Shown: positions 1 to 8,036 of the stretch, piece after piece
Position numbering within the stretch: position 1 is the stretch's first letter
Layout of the letters: each line of letters opens with the position of its first letter
Assembly (NCBI GenBank): GCA_019414045.1
Contig: DXMW01000031.1
Span: forward strand, 31,712 to 95,711
Source of the DNA: Collinsella sp.
GTDB lineage: Bacteria; Actinomycetota; Coriobacteriia; Coriobacteriales; Coriobacteriaceae
DNA: 64,000 nucleotides
Direction: 5' to 3'
Notes under the pieces: model-generated
Seen by the model: the letters and a program-made list of their open reading frames with translations, nothing else
Databases searched by the model: none
Told to the model about the DNA's origin: nothing
Translations under genes and position numbers: made by a program

Positions 1-55
1 AACCCTGGACCTTGGGATTAAGAGTCCCCTGCTCTACCAACTGAGCTAACGACCC
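1..55 (-). tRNA. tRNA-Lys(CTT), 3' part cut by the window edge
   Basis: The sequence is the same as the 5' two thirds of the complete tRNA-Lys at 99-174: acceptor 5' strand, D arm, anticodon arm with loop CTCTTAA (anticodon CTT) and the start of the T arm. The 3' end lies before base 1. It is a near-identical tandem copy of its neighbour. Confidence 0.9.
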
Positions 56-98
56 AAAGCTAAAGTCTGTTGTGGCGGACTTTAGAGGAGATATCGTG

Positions 99-174
99 TG
101 GTGGGCCGTCAGGGGTTCGAACCCTGGACCTTGGGATTAAGAGTCCCCTGCTCTACCAACTGAGCTAACGACCC
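99..174 (-). tRNA. tRNA-Lys(CTT)
   Basis: The minus strand folds into a full cloverleaf. The acceptor strand GGGTCGT pairs with ACGGCCC, the anticodon loop is CTCTTAA (CTT, lysine), the T arm carries GGTTCGAACC, and the 3' CCA is encoded (99-101). It is the second of two tandem Lys tRNAs, followed upstream by tRNA-His. Confidence 0.96.
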
Positions 175-196
175 GATATCAACACGAAGCAAGAAC

Positions 197-274
197 TGGG
201 GTGGGTAAAGGGACTCGAACCCTCGACCTACGGGACCACAACCCGTCGCTCTAGCCAACTGAGCTACACCCACC
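197..274 (-). tRNA. tRNA-His(GTG)
   Basis: The cloverleaf is on the minus strand. The anticodon stem ACGGG/CCCGT encloses the loop TTGTGGT (anticodon GTG). The extra 5' G-1 opposite C73 that marks histidine tRNAs is present, and CCA is encoded at 197-199. It probably shares a transcript with the two Lys tRNAs, which lie downstream of it on the minus strand. Confidence 0.96.
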
Positions 275-440
275 GTGTCCTATGCGCTTCGCGCTCGACT
301 ATTATTGCAAGGAACGCCACGTGATGCAACCCCCAATTTTCAAGAATTTTGAAAAGAGTTTTTTCGGATCCATTTCGAGCATTTCCCACCGGTTTCATAG
401 GAGTAAACTTGCCCCACTGCAAATGCTCGAAAGGACAAGC

Positions 441-1622
441 ATGAAAGAACTCTCCAACCGCACGGCAACATTTACCGATTCGGTCATCCGCCGCATGACA
501 CGCATCTCCAATAAGTACGATGCCGTCAATCTCTCGCAGGGCTTCCCTGACTTCGATCCTCCGGCGCAGCTGCTCAATAGCCTGGGCACCATCGCCACCG
601 ACCCCAAGCCGCTCTACCATCAGTACTCCATCACCTGGGGCTCCCTGGCCATGCGCGAGGCGCTTGCTGCCAAGCAGGAGCATTTTATGGGCATGCCGAT
701 CAACCCCAATGAGAACATCGTGATCACCTGCGGCTCAACTGAGGCCATGATGGCCGCCATGATGACGGTCACAAACCCCGGAGACAAGGTCGTCATCTTC
801 TCGCCGTTCTACGAGAACTACGGCGCTGACACCATTCTCTCGGGTGCCGAGCCCATCTATGTGCCGCTCAACCCGCCCACATTCGACTTTGACCGCGAGA
901 CGCTCGAGGCAGCCTTCCGCGACAACGACCCCAAGGCCATCGTCCTGTGCAACCCTTCCAACCCTTGCGGCAAGGTCTTTACGCGCGAGGAGCTCACCTT
1001 CATCGCCGACCTCTGCAAAAAGTACGACGCCTACTGCATTACCGACGAGGTATACGAGCACATCGTCTATGCGCCCCACGAGCACGTCTATATGGCCACG
1101 CTGCCCGGCATGTTCGAGCGAACCATCAGCTGCAGCTCGCTGTCTAAGACGTACTCCATCACCGGTTGGCGCTTGGGCTACACCATCGCCCCGGCCCAGA
1201 TCACCGAGCGTATCAAGAAGGTCCACGACTTTCTCACCGTGGGTGCCGCCGCTCCCCTGCAGGAAGCCGTTGTCACCGCCCTCAACTTCGACGACAGCTA
1301 TTACGATGAGGTCCTCGACCTCTACACCGCCAAACGCGACCTGTTCTGCCAGGGGCTCGATAGCATCGGTCTTGAGCATAACGTGCCGCAGGGCGCCTAC
1401 TACGTCATGATGGACATCTCTGAGTTTGGCTATGACAGCGACCTCGAATTCTGCGAGGACCTCGCATCCAAGGTGGGCGTGGGCGCCGTGCCCGGCTCGA
1501 GCTTCTTCCGCGAGCCCGTCAACCATCTGATTCGTTTCCACTTTGCCAAGCGGGACGAGACGCTTAACGCGGCACTGGAGAACCTCAAGTCGCTACGTGA
1601 TAAAATCAAGCCGCGCGGGTAA
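441..1622 (+). CDS. PLP-dependent aminotransferase, class I/II
   Basis: This 393-residue enzyme belongs to the aspartate/aromatic/kynurenine-type aminotransferase family (fold type I). It moves amino groups between an amino acid and a 2-oxo acid in the cytoplasm. The N-terminal SQGFPDF segment, the NPxNPCG motif, ITDEVYEH, and SSLSKTYSITGWRLGY with the PLP-binding lysine near residue 236 are all visible. I chose the ATG at 441 because AAAGGA lies at 430-434 with good spacing; the frame stays open back to 282 without a comparable ribosome site. It is monocistronic, between the tRNA cluster and its own terminator. The exact substrate cannot be read from sequence; methionine or aspartate/aromatic specificity are both possible. 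Confidence 0.9.
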   Translation: MKELSNRTATFTDSVIRRMTRISNKYDAVNLSQGFPDFDPPAQLLNSLGTIATDPKPLYHQYSITWGSLAMREALAAKQEHFMGMPINPNENIVITCGSTEAMMAAMMTVTNPGDKVVIFSPFYENYGADTILSGAEPIYVPLNPPTFDFDRETLEAAFRDNDPKAIVLCNPSNPCGKVFTREELTFIADLCKKYDAYCITDEVYEHIVYAPHEHVYMATLPGMFERTISCSSLSKTYSITGWRLGYTIAPAQITERIKKVHDFLTVGAAAPLQEAVVTALNFDDSYYDEVLDLYTAKRDLFCQGLDSIGLEHNVPQGAYYVMMDISEFGYDSDLEFCEDLASKVGVGAVPGSSFFREPVNHLIRFHFAKRDETLNAALENLKSLRDKIKPRG

Positions 1623-1650
1623 GGACGGCCCGGCAACTAAAGCAACCAAA

Positions 1651-1690
1651 GAAGCCCCGCACCGCCCGCCACGTTGCGAGGCTTCTTTTT
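1651..1690 (+). terminator. Intrinsic terminator after the aminotransferase
   Basis: GAAGCC and GGCTTC arms, extended by CGCA/TGCG, are followed by TTTTT. It lies 28 bases after the stop codon. Confidence 0.8.
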
Positions 1691-1763
1691 ATAGCGCTTT
1701 CTTAAATGGTTTAGAGCCCTATACTTTAGTCACGGAGCAACTCGTCCCAGAGAGAGGAATACT

Positions 1764-2654
1764 ATGGCAGAACAGCAGCTTATCGGAGCGCTCGAGGCCG
1801 GCGGCACCAAGATGGTCTGCGCCACGGGCTATGCAGACGGTACGGTCCTGGAGCGTGAGCAGATCGCGACCACGACCCCGCAGGAGACCGTTGAGGCCGT
1901 CAATGCATGGTTTGCCGACAAGGGCATCGCCGCGCTGGGCATCGGCGCCTTTGGCCCCACCGCAGTCAACCCTGCCTCGCCCCAATACGGCAAGATCCTG
2001 GAGACGCCCAAAACGGCATGGCGCTACTTTGACCTGCTGGGCACTATCCAAAACGAGCTCAATATCCCCTGCGGCTACGACACCGACGTCAACGTCGCCT
2101 GCCTGGGCGAGGTCACCTTTGGTTGCGCCCAGGGCCTCACTGACGTTGTGTATCTGACCATCGGCACCGGCGTGGGCGCCGGCGTGCTCTCGGGCGGTAA
2201 GCTCGTACACGGCATGATGCATCCCGAGGCCGGCCACATCCTGGTCACGCGCGACCCGCGCGACACCATTGGCGAGCACAGCGCCTGCCCCTTCCACGAC
2301 AACTGCCTCGAGGGCCTCATCGCCGGCCCCGGCGTTAAAAAGCGCTGGGATGGCAAGAGCGCTGGAGACATGGCCGATGACCCGGAGGCCATGGACCTGC
2401 TCGCCGGCTATCTGGCACAGGCGCTCATGACCTACACGCTGTGCTACGCGCCGCAAAAGATCATCATCGGCGGCGGCGTGGCCGACCACACCCCCATCGT
2501 GCCGCTCGCGCGCAAGAAGTGCGCCGAAATGCTCAACGGCTATATCGTCACGCCCGAGGTCAACGACATCGATAACTACATCGTCAACAACAGCCTCGAG
2601 GGCAAGCAGGGCATTATGGGTTGCCTGGCCCTGGGCGCACAGGCGCTTCAGTAG
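1764..2654 (+). CDS. ROK-family sugar kinase (fructokinase-like)
   Basis: A 296-residue cytoplasmic sugar kinase of the ROK family, which phosphorylates hexoses with ATP. The phosphate-binding segment GALEAGGTK is at residues 8-16, and the second nucleotide loop TIGTGVGAGVLSGG is mid-protein. The metal-binding cluster is present: GH in MHPEAGHI and the CPFHDNCLEGL segment supply His/Cys zinc ligands. This cluster and the short length match bacterial fructokinases of the Gmuc/ScrK-like ROK group better than repressors, and there is no N-terminal helix-turn-helix. AGAGAGGA precedes the ATG. It stands alone, ending in a strong bidirectional terminator. Glucose or mannose could also be the substrate. 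Confidence 0.87.
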   Translation: MAEQQLIGALEAGGTKMVCATGYADGTVLEREQIATTTPQETVEAVNAWFADKGIAALGIGAFGPTAVNPASPQYGKILETPKTAWRYFDLLGTIQNELNIPCGYDTDVNVACLGEVTFGCAQGLTDVVYLTIGTGVGAGVLSGGKLVHGMMHPEAGHILVTRDPRDTIGEHSACPFHDNCLEGLIAGPGVKKRWDGKSAGDMADDPEAMDLLAGYLAQALMTYTLCYAPQKIIIGGGVADHTPIVPLARKKCAEMLNGYIVTPEVNDIDNYIVNNSLEGKQGIMGCLALGAQALQ

Positions 2655-2737
2655 CAGACGCACCCACAGGGCGTGGCGCGCCCGGCAAATCCGACCTACG
2701 GAACGACGCCACCACGCCCCATATAAGCCCTCTAATA

Positions 2738-2784
2738 AAAAAGGCCGCCTAGGACCAAACATACGTCCTAGGCGGCCTTTTTGG
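2738..2784. terminator. Bidirectional terminator, overlaps the end of the VanZ gene
   Basis: A perfect 13-bp inverted repeat (GGCCGCCTAGGAC at 2743-2755, its complement at 2765-2777) is flanked by A and T runs. It ends the plus-strand ROK gene. The minus-strand vanZ-like stop codon TAG lies inside the right arm. Confidence 0.92.
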
Positions 2785-3217
2785 CACATATGAGCGATCG
2801 TAGTAGATATCGGAGCACAACGCCCGTTGCCGCTCCACAGCAGTCGATCATCACATCGGTGATCATGCCAGCGCGTCCCGGCACAAAGAGCTGAATCGTC
2901 TCGTCGATCGAGGGAATCAGCAGCAGGAACACCGCCGTGGGCAGCAGCACGTCAAAGGTGCGCCGGCCCTCAAAATCAAAGGCGTGCGTTGCCAGGATGC
3001 CGAGCACCATATACTCGGTAAAATGCGCGCACTTGCGAACAACAAAGTTGGTCACCCATTCATATGGAAGTCCCACGCCGTGCAGGAAACCGCGGATAGC
3101 TTCCATGACCGTTAGGCTCAGCGAGCCCGACCCCGAGCCGGGAACCAGCGAATTGCCCCAGATCAAGAGCGCCATCAGGCAGGTCACGACCGCCCATTTT
3201 CGATTGATCTTAACCAT
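2768..3217 (-). CDS. VanZ-like membrane protein
   Basis: A 149-residue integral membrane protein of the VanZ-like family. Four hydrophobic segments are visible, starting with AVVTCLMALLIWG near the N-terminus. The family signatures RKCAHFTEYMVLG and DETIQLFVPGRAGMITDVMID are both present. VanZ itself gives low-level teicoplanin resistance, but most family members are of unknown role, so no resistance should be inferred. It starts 7 bases after the stop of the upstream unknown gene (3225-4625), so the two form an operon. Its last codons and stop are built into the terminator hairpin. Confidence 0.88.
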   Translation of the reverse strand: MVKINRKWAVVTCLMALLIWGNSLVPGSGSGSLSLTVMEAIRGFLHGVGLPYEWVTNFVVRKCAHFTEYMVLGILATHAFDFEGRRTFDVLLPTAVFLLLIPSIDETIQLFVPGRAGMITDVMIDCCGAATGVVLRYLLRSLICAKKAA

Positions 3218-3224
3218 GCAGAAG

Positions 3225-4625
3225 TTATGCCTCCGCGCGGAGCGGCGCGAAGCTGGCGGTACCGCCCTCGATAACGCTCAGGTAGGCACGGCCCGTACGC
3301 TTGGCGGTAGAGGACTGCAGGCGCTCGATCTCCTCCTCGAGGATCTGATTGACGCGCTCGTGACGACGGTTTTCCATAATGCCGGCGGCAATAGCCTCGG
3401 CCCGCTCGATGCTCTCGCGCGAGATACGGACAGTATCCTCGGGGAACACAGCGCTGTGACGGCCGACATAGGCGGGGGCAGCAGGCTGAGGGGCAGCGAC
3501 GGGAGCGGGGGCTGCAACAGGAGCAGGCTCGTCAATCTCATCCAGAATCGCGGTGGCGGCGGCCCACATGTCCTCGTGGCCCGAGTAATCAGCCATGGGG
3601 ACATCAACCTCGAGTGAGGCATCCGGAAGGTCGCCGGTGTCGATGCGATCTTGGGCATCAATCGATGCGGTGATGGCTGCAGGCTCATCGAGGTCATCGA
3701 AATCGATATCCGCGGCACCGGAGATGATAGGCATGCTGGCGAGGTTTACATTGTACGGCGCAGCCTCAGCCGCCTGCTGCTGGGCAGGAGCGCCCCACAG
3801 CGAGCTTTCGGCGGCACGGCGGGCGGCAACGGCCTCCTCGTCCGCGGCCATGGCTTCATCAACGTACGAATTGTCGGCAGAAGCGTTCGCGTCCGCCGAG
3901 GTAGCGCTGTAGGCGTTATTGGCTGCCGCGTTGGCGACGAGTGCCACGAAAGCCGCCGTGCTGCCCGCAGGGGCGGCCTGGGAGCCAGACACGGCGCGTG
4001 CCGCGGCGGCGATGTCGTCGCGATTGAAGGAGCCGGTCTGCCCGCCGTTGGTGAGCTCGTCGATGGCGACTTGATAGACGTCGCGCGAGTGTGCAGGGTC
4101 GCAGCTCACCGGCGAATCGTCGTCAAGCATACTGTCGATCATGGACCAAGCCTCGTCCTCGTCCATAGCATCTGCGGCTCGAGCGATGGTAGGGACACCA
4201 TCATCGGCATGACGGCGCTGGAACGCACCAGTCAGGCCGGAAAGGAATGCCGAGGTAGACTGCTCCGCCTGAGCCTGAGAATCAGAAGCCGCAGCGTAAG
4301 GAGTCGCATCCTGCTGCTGAGCTGGAATCGAGGCGGTCTTGAACTCGCTTTGATGCTGATTGAGATTGGCGGCACCGCCCATGGCATCGGGCTGGAACAG
4401 ACGCTCTTCACGCTGCGCACGATACTCGGAGATACCCAGCGAGGCGGCATAGATGCCCACGCCCGCCACCGCGCCCACGGCGAAGGGAACCGCACCCGCC
4501 ACGACCGTCTCGTTCACAGACGAAAACGGCAGCGTCGCGGCATACATAACCACGGGAGCGGCAAGGCCGATCCCGCACGAAAGTCCGGCAAGGACTGCTC
4601 GTTGTGTTGCATCAGAAGAAGCCAT
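3225..4625 (-). CDS. Unknown membrane-anchored protein with long disordered tail
   Basis: I do not recognise a domain in this 466-residue protein. Two hydrophobic helices lie near the N-terminus (about residues 9-33 and 42-66). After them comes a long Ala/Asp/Glu-rich, low-complexity stretch with a Pro/Ala run (about residues 380-400). A final charged segment looks helical (EILEEEIERLQ). The ATG at 4625 is preferred because GGGGAG lies five bases upstream; an in-frame codon 27 bases earlier has no such site. It is co-transcribed with the VanZ-like gene. A role at the cell envelope is inference from the anchor only. Confidence 0.8.
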   Translation of the reverse strand: MASSDATQRAVLAGLSCGIGLAAPVVMYAATLPFSSVNETVVAGAVPFAVGAVAGVGIYAASLGISEYRAQREERLFQPDAMGGAANLNQHQSEFKTASIPAQQQDATPYAAASDSQAQAEQSTSAFLSGLTGAFQRRHADDGVPTIARAADAMDEDEAWSMIDSMLDDDSPVSCDPAHSRDVYQVAIDELTNGGQTGSFNRDDIAAAARAVSGSQAAPAGSTAAFVALVANAAANNAYSATSADANASADNSYVDEAMAADEEAVAARRAAESSLWGAPAQQQAAEAAPYNVNLASMPIISGAADIDFDDLDEPAAITASIDAQDRIDTGDLPDASLEVDVPMADYSGHEDMWAAATAILDEIDEPAPVAAPAPVAAPQPAAPAYVGRHSAVFPEDTVRISRESIERAEAIAAGIMENRRHERVNQILEEEIERLQSSTAKRTGRAYLSVIEGGTASFAPLRAEA

Positions 4626-4867
4626 GAGCTCTCCCCATCTTCCAGCACCCAAATCGCATCATTCAGTTGGCTGCGCGAGAGAAGATGAAGCGGGGCTATG
4701 CCCCAAAGCAACGGTATATGGTTCGTTTCATCTGCGTTTTCCGTCGCGAAGCTTAAAAGCTATTATGCGAAACCGCCCTGTCGATTGCAAGCGACGATGT
4801 CGGATTGAAACGGGAAACCTGCTGCTTGCCAGTCTTATGGTCAAAAAAGCGCGGAGCGGCAATATAG

Positions 4868-4901
4868 AAAAGGGCCGAGGCTCAAAGCCCCGACCCTTTA
4901 T
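4868..4901 (-). terminator. Terminator of rho
   Basis: On the minus strand AAGGGTCGGGGCT pairs with AGCCTCGGCCCTT around a TTG loop and is followed by TTCTAT. It lies about 35 bases after the rho stop codon. Confidence 0.8.
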
Positions 4902-4936
4902 TGCATTGATGACTATCGCTGTGCGTGGATGACAAC

Positions 4937-7510
4937 CTAGAACGTCTGCTCGTAGTCGCTGTGCTTTTTGGCCGAACGCACCAGGAACTCCTGGTTGGTG
5001 TTGGTGCCCTTAAGACCCTTGATAAACGATGCGGCCGCGCGCTCGGTGTTGTTCATGCCGGCAAGAATGCGACGCAGGCCAAAGACAAACGGACGCATCT
5101 GCTCGTCGACCAACAGGTCCTCGTTACGCGTACCGGAGGCAACGGGGTCGATAGCCGGGAAGATGCGGCGGTCGGCCAGGTCGCGGTCGAGCTTGAGCTC
5201 CATGTTGCCGGTGCCCTTGAACTCCTCAAAGATGACCTCGTCCATCTTGGAACCGGTGTCGATGAGGGCAGAGGCCAGGATGGTGAGCGAGCCACCGTTC
5301 TCGATATTGCGGGCTGCGCCCAGGAAGCGCTTGGGCGGATACAGTGCCGCCGAATCGACGCCGCCCGAAAGGATGCGGCCTGAGGCGGGCGCCGCCAAGT
5401 TGTAGGCGCGGGCAAGACGCGTGATGGAGTCGAGCACCACCACAACATCGCCGCCCAGCTCCACGATGCGCTTGGCGCGCTCGATGACGAGCTCTGCCAC
5501 GCGAGTGTGGTTGTCGGCGGGCATATCGAAGGTCGACGCCACAACCTCGCCCTTGATGGAACGCTGCATATCGGTGACCTCTTCGGGGCGCTCGTCGACG
5601 AGCAGGCAGATGAGGTGCACCTCGGGGTTGTTAATCGAGATAGACTGGCAGATCTTCTTGAGGATCGTGGTCTTGCCGGCCTTGGGCGGGGACACGATCA
5701 GGCCACGCTGACCCTTGCCGATCGGCGACACGATGTCGATGGCGCGACCGGTAATGGAGTCCTTGCCGTGCTCCATGCGCAGCGGCTCGTTGGGATAGAC
5801 CGGGGTGAGGTCGCCGAACTTAGGACGGTTGCGAATCTGCTCGGGGTCCAGACCGTTGACGGTCGTGATTTTGGCGAGGCCGGCGCGCTTGTCGCCGCCG
5901 CGCGAAGGACGCAGCGAGCCCTCGATGACGTCGCCCGTGCGCAGACGCGCGGAGCGGATGAGGTAGGCGGGCACGAAGGCGTCGTCGTTGGACTTCATGT
6001 AGCCATGGGCGTGGATGATGCCGGAGCTGTCCGGGCGAATCTGCAGAATGCCCTTGATGTCGCGGAAGCCCTCGGCCTTCGCGGCAGTGGTGTAGATTTC
6101 CTCGACGAGCTCGGCCTTCTTCTTGCCGGTCGTCTCGATCTCGAACTCCTTGGCCTTCTCGCGCAGTTCGGCGACCTTCATGGCCGCGAGTTCCTCGCGC
6201 GAAAGCGTGGGCTCGGTGGGGGCGGCATTACGTTCCTTGTTGCGCTGCTTGCGATCGCGCTGACGGTTGCGACGGTCGTTGTTGCGGTCGTCCTTGCGCT
6301 CGTTGCGCTCGTCGTTGCGCTTGTGCTGGCGACGGTTGGGACGAGTGCCGTCTTCGACCTCGGCGGGGGCGGCACCATCAGTTGCAGCGGCGTCGCCATT
6401 GGCCGCAGCAGCGCCATTGGCCTCGGCGCCGGAATCGACCTGCGCTTCGGCATCAGCCTGCTGCTCGGGCGCCTTGGCCTTAGCGGACTTCTTACGACCG
6501 CGCTTGGGCTTTTCGGACGCAGTCTGTTCGACGTCCTGGGGCTCGGCGGCATCAGTCGATGCATCGGCGGTCGTCTCGGCGGAATTCTCGGACGCACCCT
6601 CCTTGGCAGCCTTGGCCTTGGACGTGCGCTTAGCAGCAGTACGATGGCTGCGACCGGGACGGACATCGGCGAGCTCGACATCGGCGGGAGCGGCCTCGGA
6701 AGTCGTAGCATCCTGGACGGGTGCATCGGCAGCGGTTGCAGACTCGGCGGTCGCCGCAGCATCCCGAGCGGCTGCAGCTGCGGCTGCGGCCTTCTCTGCC
6801 TCGACGAAGGCCTTGGGCTTGCGACCGCGACGGTGCGGGCGCAAAGCCGGATCGACAACGGGAACTTCGCTGGCCTCGACAGACGCAGCGGGCTCAACAG
6901 GCGATGTGCCCTCCCCTGCCACGGAACGGACCGAAGCCTCAGTGAGCTCGGGGGTTACCTGATCGGCAACCTGCTCGGCCTTAGCAGCCGTGCGACGGCG
7001 TGTGCGCGGTACCGGCTTCTCGGTCGGCTGGTCGGCGACAGGGGTCTCGGTGGCGGCAGGTGTCTCGGGCACAGACGGAGCTGCAAGCTCGGTCAGAGCC
7101 GCGGCCTCACGCTCGGCAGCACGACGGCGGGCGCGCACCACCTGAGCCTCGCTAATCTGAGCCAACGCACGTGCCTGCGCGACCTCATCGGAAATCGGCG
7201 CCGAGGAGTCAGCTGCAACGGTGCGCTTGGCGCGCGTCGTGCGCGTGGTACGGCGCTTGGGCTTGGTGACCTCCTCGCCGTCTGTGGCAGGCTTGGCCGT
7301 GCGGCGCGTGCGCTTGGGCTTTGCCGGAACAGCCTCCTCACCAGTTGCAGGCACGGCCTTCTCAGCCGTTGCAGGCGTAGGCGTCGAAGCAGCCTTAGGC
7401 GTCTCAGGAGCCGAGGCATGCGCGGGCGCCGCGACCTGGTCCGACGCAACCGGTGCAGCGGGAGCGGCTTGCGTCGTCATTATTTCGTTTTCTTGCTGTT
7501 GATCAGACAC
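4937..7510 (-). CDS. rho: Transcription termination factor Rho with ~435-residue disordered N-terminal extension
   Basis: The protein is a hexameric RNA-dependent ATPase that ends transcription; 857 residues against roughly 420 for E. coli Rho. Residues 436-480 form the Rho N-terminal helical domain (MKVAELREKAKEF) and 483-555 the RNA-binding OB fold. Walker A SPPKAGKTT is at about 607-615 and Walker B VVVVLD at 689-694. The C-terminal ring segments (GGVDSAALYPPKRFLGAARN, FKGTGNMELKLDR) are intact. The first ~435 residues are low complexity: Ala/Pro/Glu-rich blocks alternating with KPKRRTTRTTRAKRT-like basic patches, and an Arg/Asn/Asp-rich tract near 390-430. The start is a GTG at 7510; an ATG at 7480 is an alternative and neither has a strong Shine-Dalgarno. 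Confidence 0.96.
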   Translation of the reverse strand: MSDQQQENEIMTTQAAPAAPVASDQVAAPAHASAPETPKAASTPTPATAEKAVPATGEEAVPAKPKRTRRTAKPATDGEEVTKPKRRTTRTTRAKRTVAADSSAPISDEVAQARALAQISEAQVVRARRRAAEREAAALTELAAPSVPETPAATETPVADQPTEKPVPRTRRRTAAKAEQVADQVTPELTEASVRSVAGEGTSPVEPAASVEASEVPVVDPALRPHRRGRKPKAFVEAEKAAAAAAAARDAAATAESATAADAPVQDATTSEAAPADVELADVRPGRSHRTAAKRTSKAKAAKEGASENSAETTADASTDAAEPQDVEQTASEKPKRGRKKSAKAKAPEQQADAEAQVDSGAEANGAAAANGDAAATDGAAPAEVEDGTRPNRRQHKRNDERNERKDDRNNDRRNRQRDRKQRNKERNAAPTEPTLSREELAAMKVAELREKAKEFEIETTGKKKAELVEEIYTTAAKAEGFRDIKGILQIRPDSSGIIHAHGYMKSNDDAFVPAYLIRSARLRTGDVIEGSLRPSRGGDKRAGLAKITTVNGLDPEQIRNRPKFGDLTPVYPNEPLRMEHGKDSITGRAIDIVSPIGKGQRGLIVSPPKAGKTTILKKICQSISINNPEVHLICLLVDERPEEVTDMQRSIKGEVVASTFDMPADNHTRVAELVIERAKRIVELGGDVVVVLDSITRLARAYNLAAPASGRILSGGVDSAALYPPKRFLGAARNIENGGSLTILASALIDTGSKMDEVIFEEFKGTGNMELKLDRDLADRRIFPAIDPVASGTRNEDLLVDEQMRPFVFGLRRILAGMNNTERAAASFIKGLKGTNTNQEFLVRSAKKHSDYEQTF

Positions 7511-7958
7511 AGTGTTTGCTCAACTTTCTTTTCAAGCCCTGTGATCACATGCTCCCTGCATAAACCTTCAGGGCGGCTAAACAGTCTAGTTCCGTTCAAA
7601 ACGACGGACATCATTGATCTGTATCGAGATGATTGCGTCATATACGCAGCGTTAGTGTAACACAACCGCAACCACCTGCAACTTAGTCATTGGGAACGCT
7701 CTTAAACGACTAGTTAAAGGGGCACTCTTTGGTTTAACACCCACAAATCTGACTGCCTCCGCCAAAACTATGGCGGTTTACTACGATGAATCGCTCAACC
7801 GCGACCACTCCGAAACTTGTTGAACTAAAACCGCAGGTAGATGCCTTGCACTTTTTTGCGAAAAGCCGGCGTGGTTGGAATTTCTCATTTCATCGTAGTA
7901 AACCGGCATAGTTTCGTATTTCCAGCAGTTCCAAATTCGTCAATACGTCGGCGTTTGC
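7511..7958. other. Intergenic region between rho and argS
   Basis: No gene is visible in these 448 bases. The part next to rho is AT-rich and probably holds its promoter and leader. A short copy of the TCATTGGGGACGTTCTTAAACG-type repeat (here with GGGAAC) lies at about 7686-7730, matching 27051-27110. An inverted-repeat element occupies 7765-7914. Confidence 0.6.
7765..7914. repeat. Inverted-repeat element A (26-bp arms)
   Basis: The left arm 7765-7790 contains CGGTTTACTACGATGAA. The right arm 7889-7914 is its complement with one mismatch in 26. The 98-base interior includes AAAACCGCAGGTA (7827-7839), whose complement also occurs inside the unrelated-arm element at 30595-30717. It lies between the terminator of argS and the leader of rho. 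It resembles a small non-autonomous mobile or structured-RNA repeat; the identity is unknown. Confidence 0.7.
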
Positions 7959-7992
7959 AAAAAGCCCGACCTCCGTGGGAGATCGGGCTTTC
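7959..7992 (-). terminator. Terminator of argS
   Basis: On the minus strand AAAGCCCGATCTCC pairs with GGAGGTCGGGCTTT and is followed by a T-rich stretch. It lies 45 bases after the argS stop. Confidence 0.85.
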
Positions 7993-8036
7993 AAGGCTCA
8001 GTTAAACCAAACTTGCGCGGTCAAATGACTCGCAGA

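Noticed and set aside
1..174. Tandem tRNA-Lys copies as an integration (attL/attR) scar
   Set aside because: Both are complete enough to be functional and no integrase gene is near; simple duplication explains them.
2768..3217. Glycopeptide resistance gene
   Set aside because: VanZ-like proteins are widespread and no vanHAX or regulator genes are present.
5507..7660. Long open frame of 717 codons on the plus strand opposite rho
   Set aside because: Its Gly/Leu/Arg-rich translation mirrors the low-complexity codons of rho; it has no ribosome site or family resemblance.
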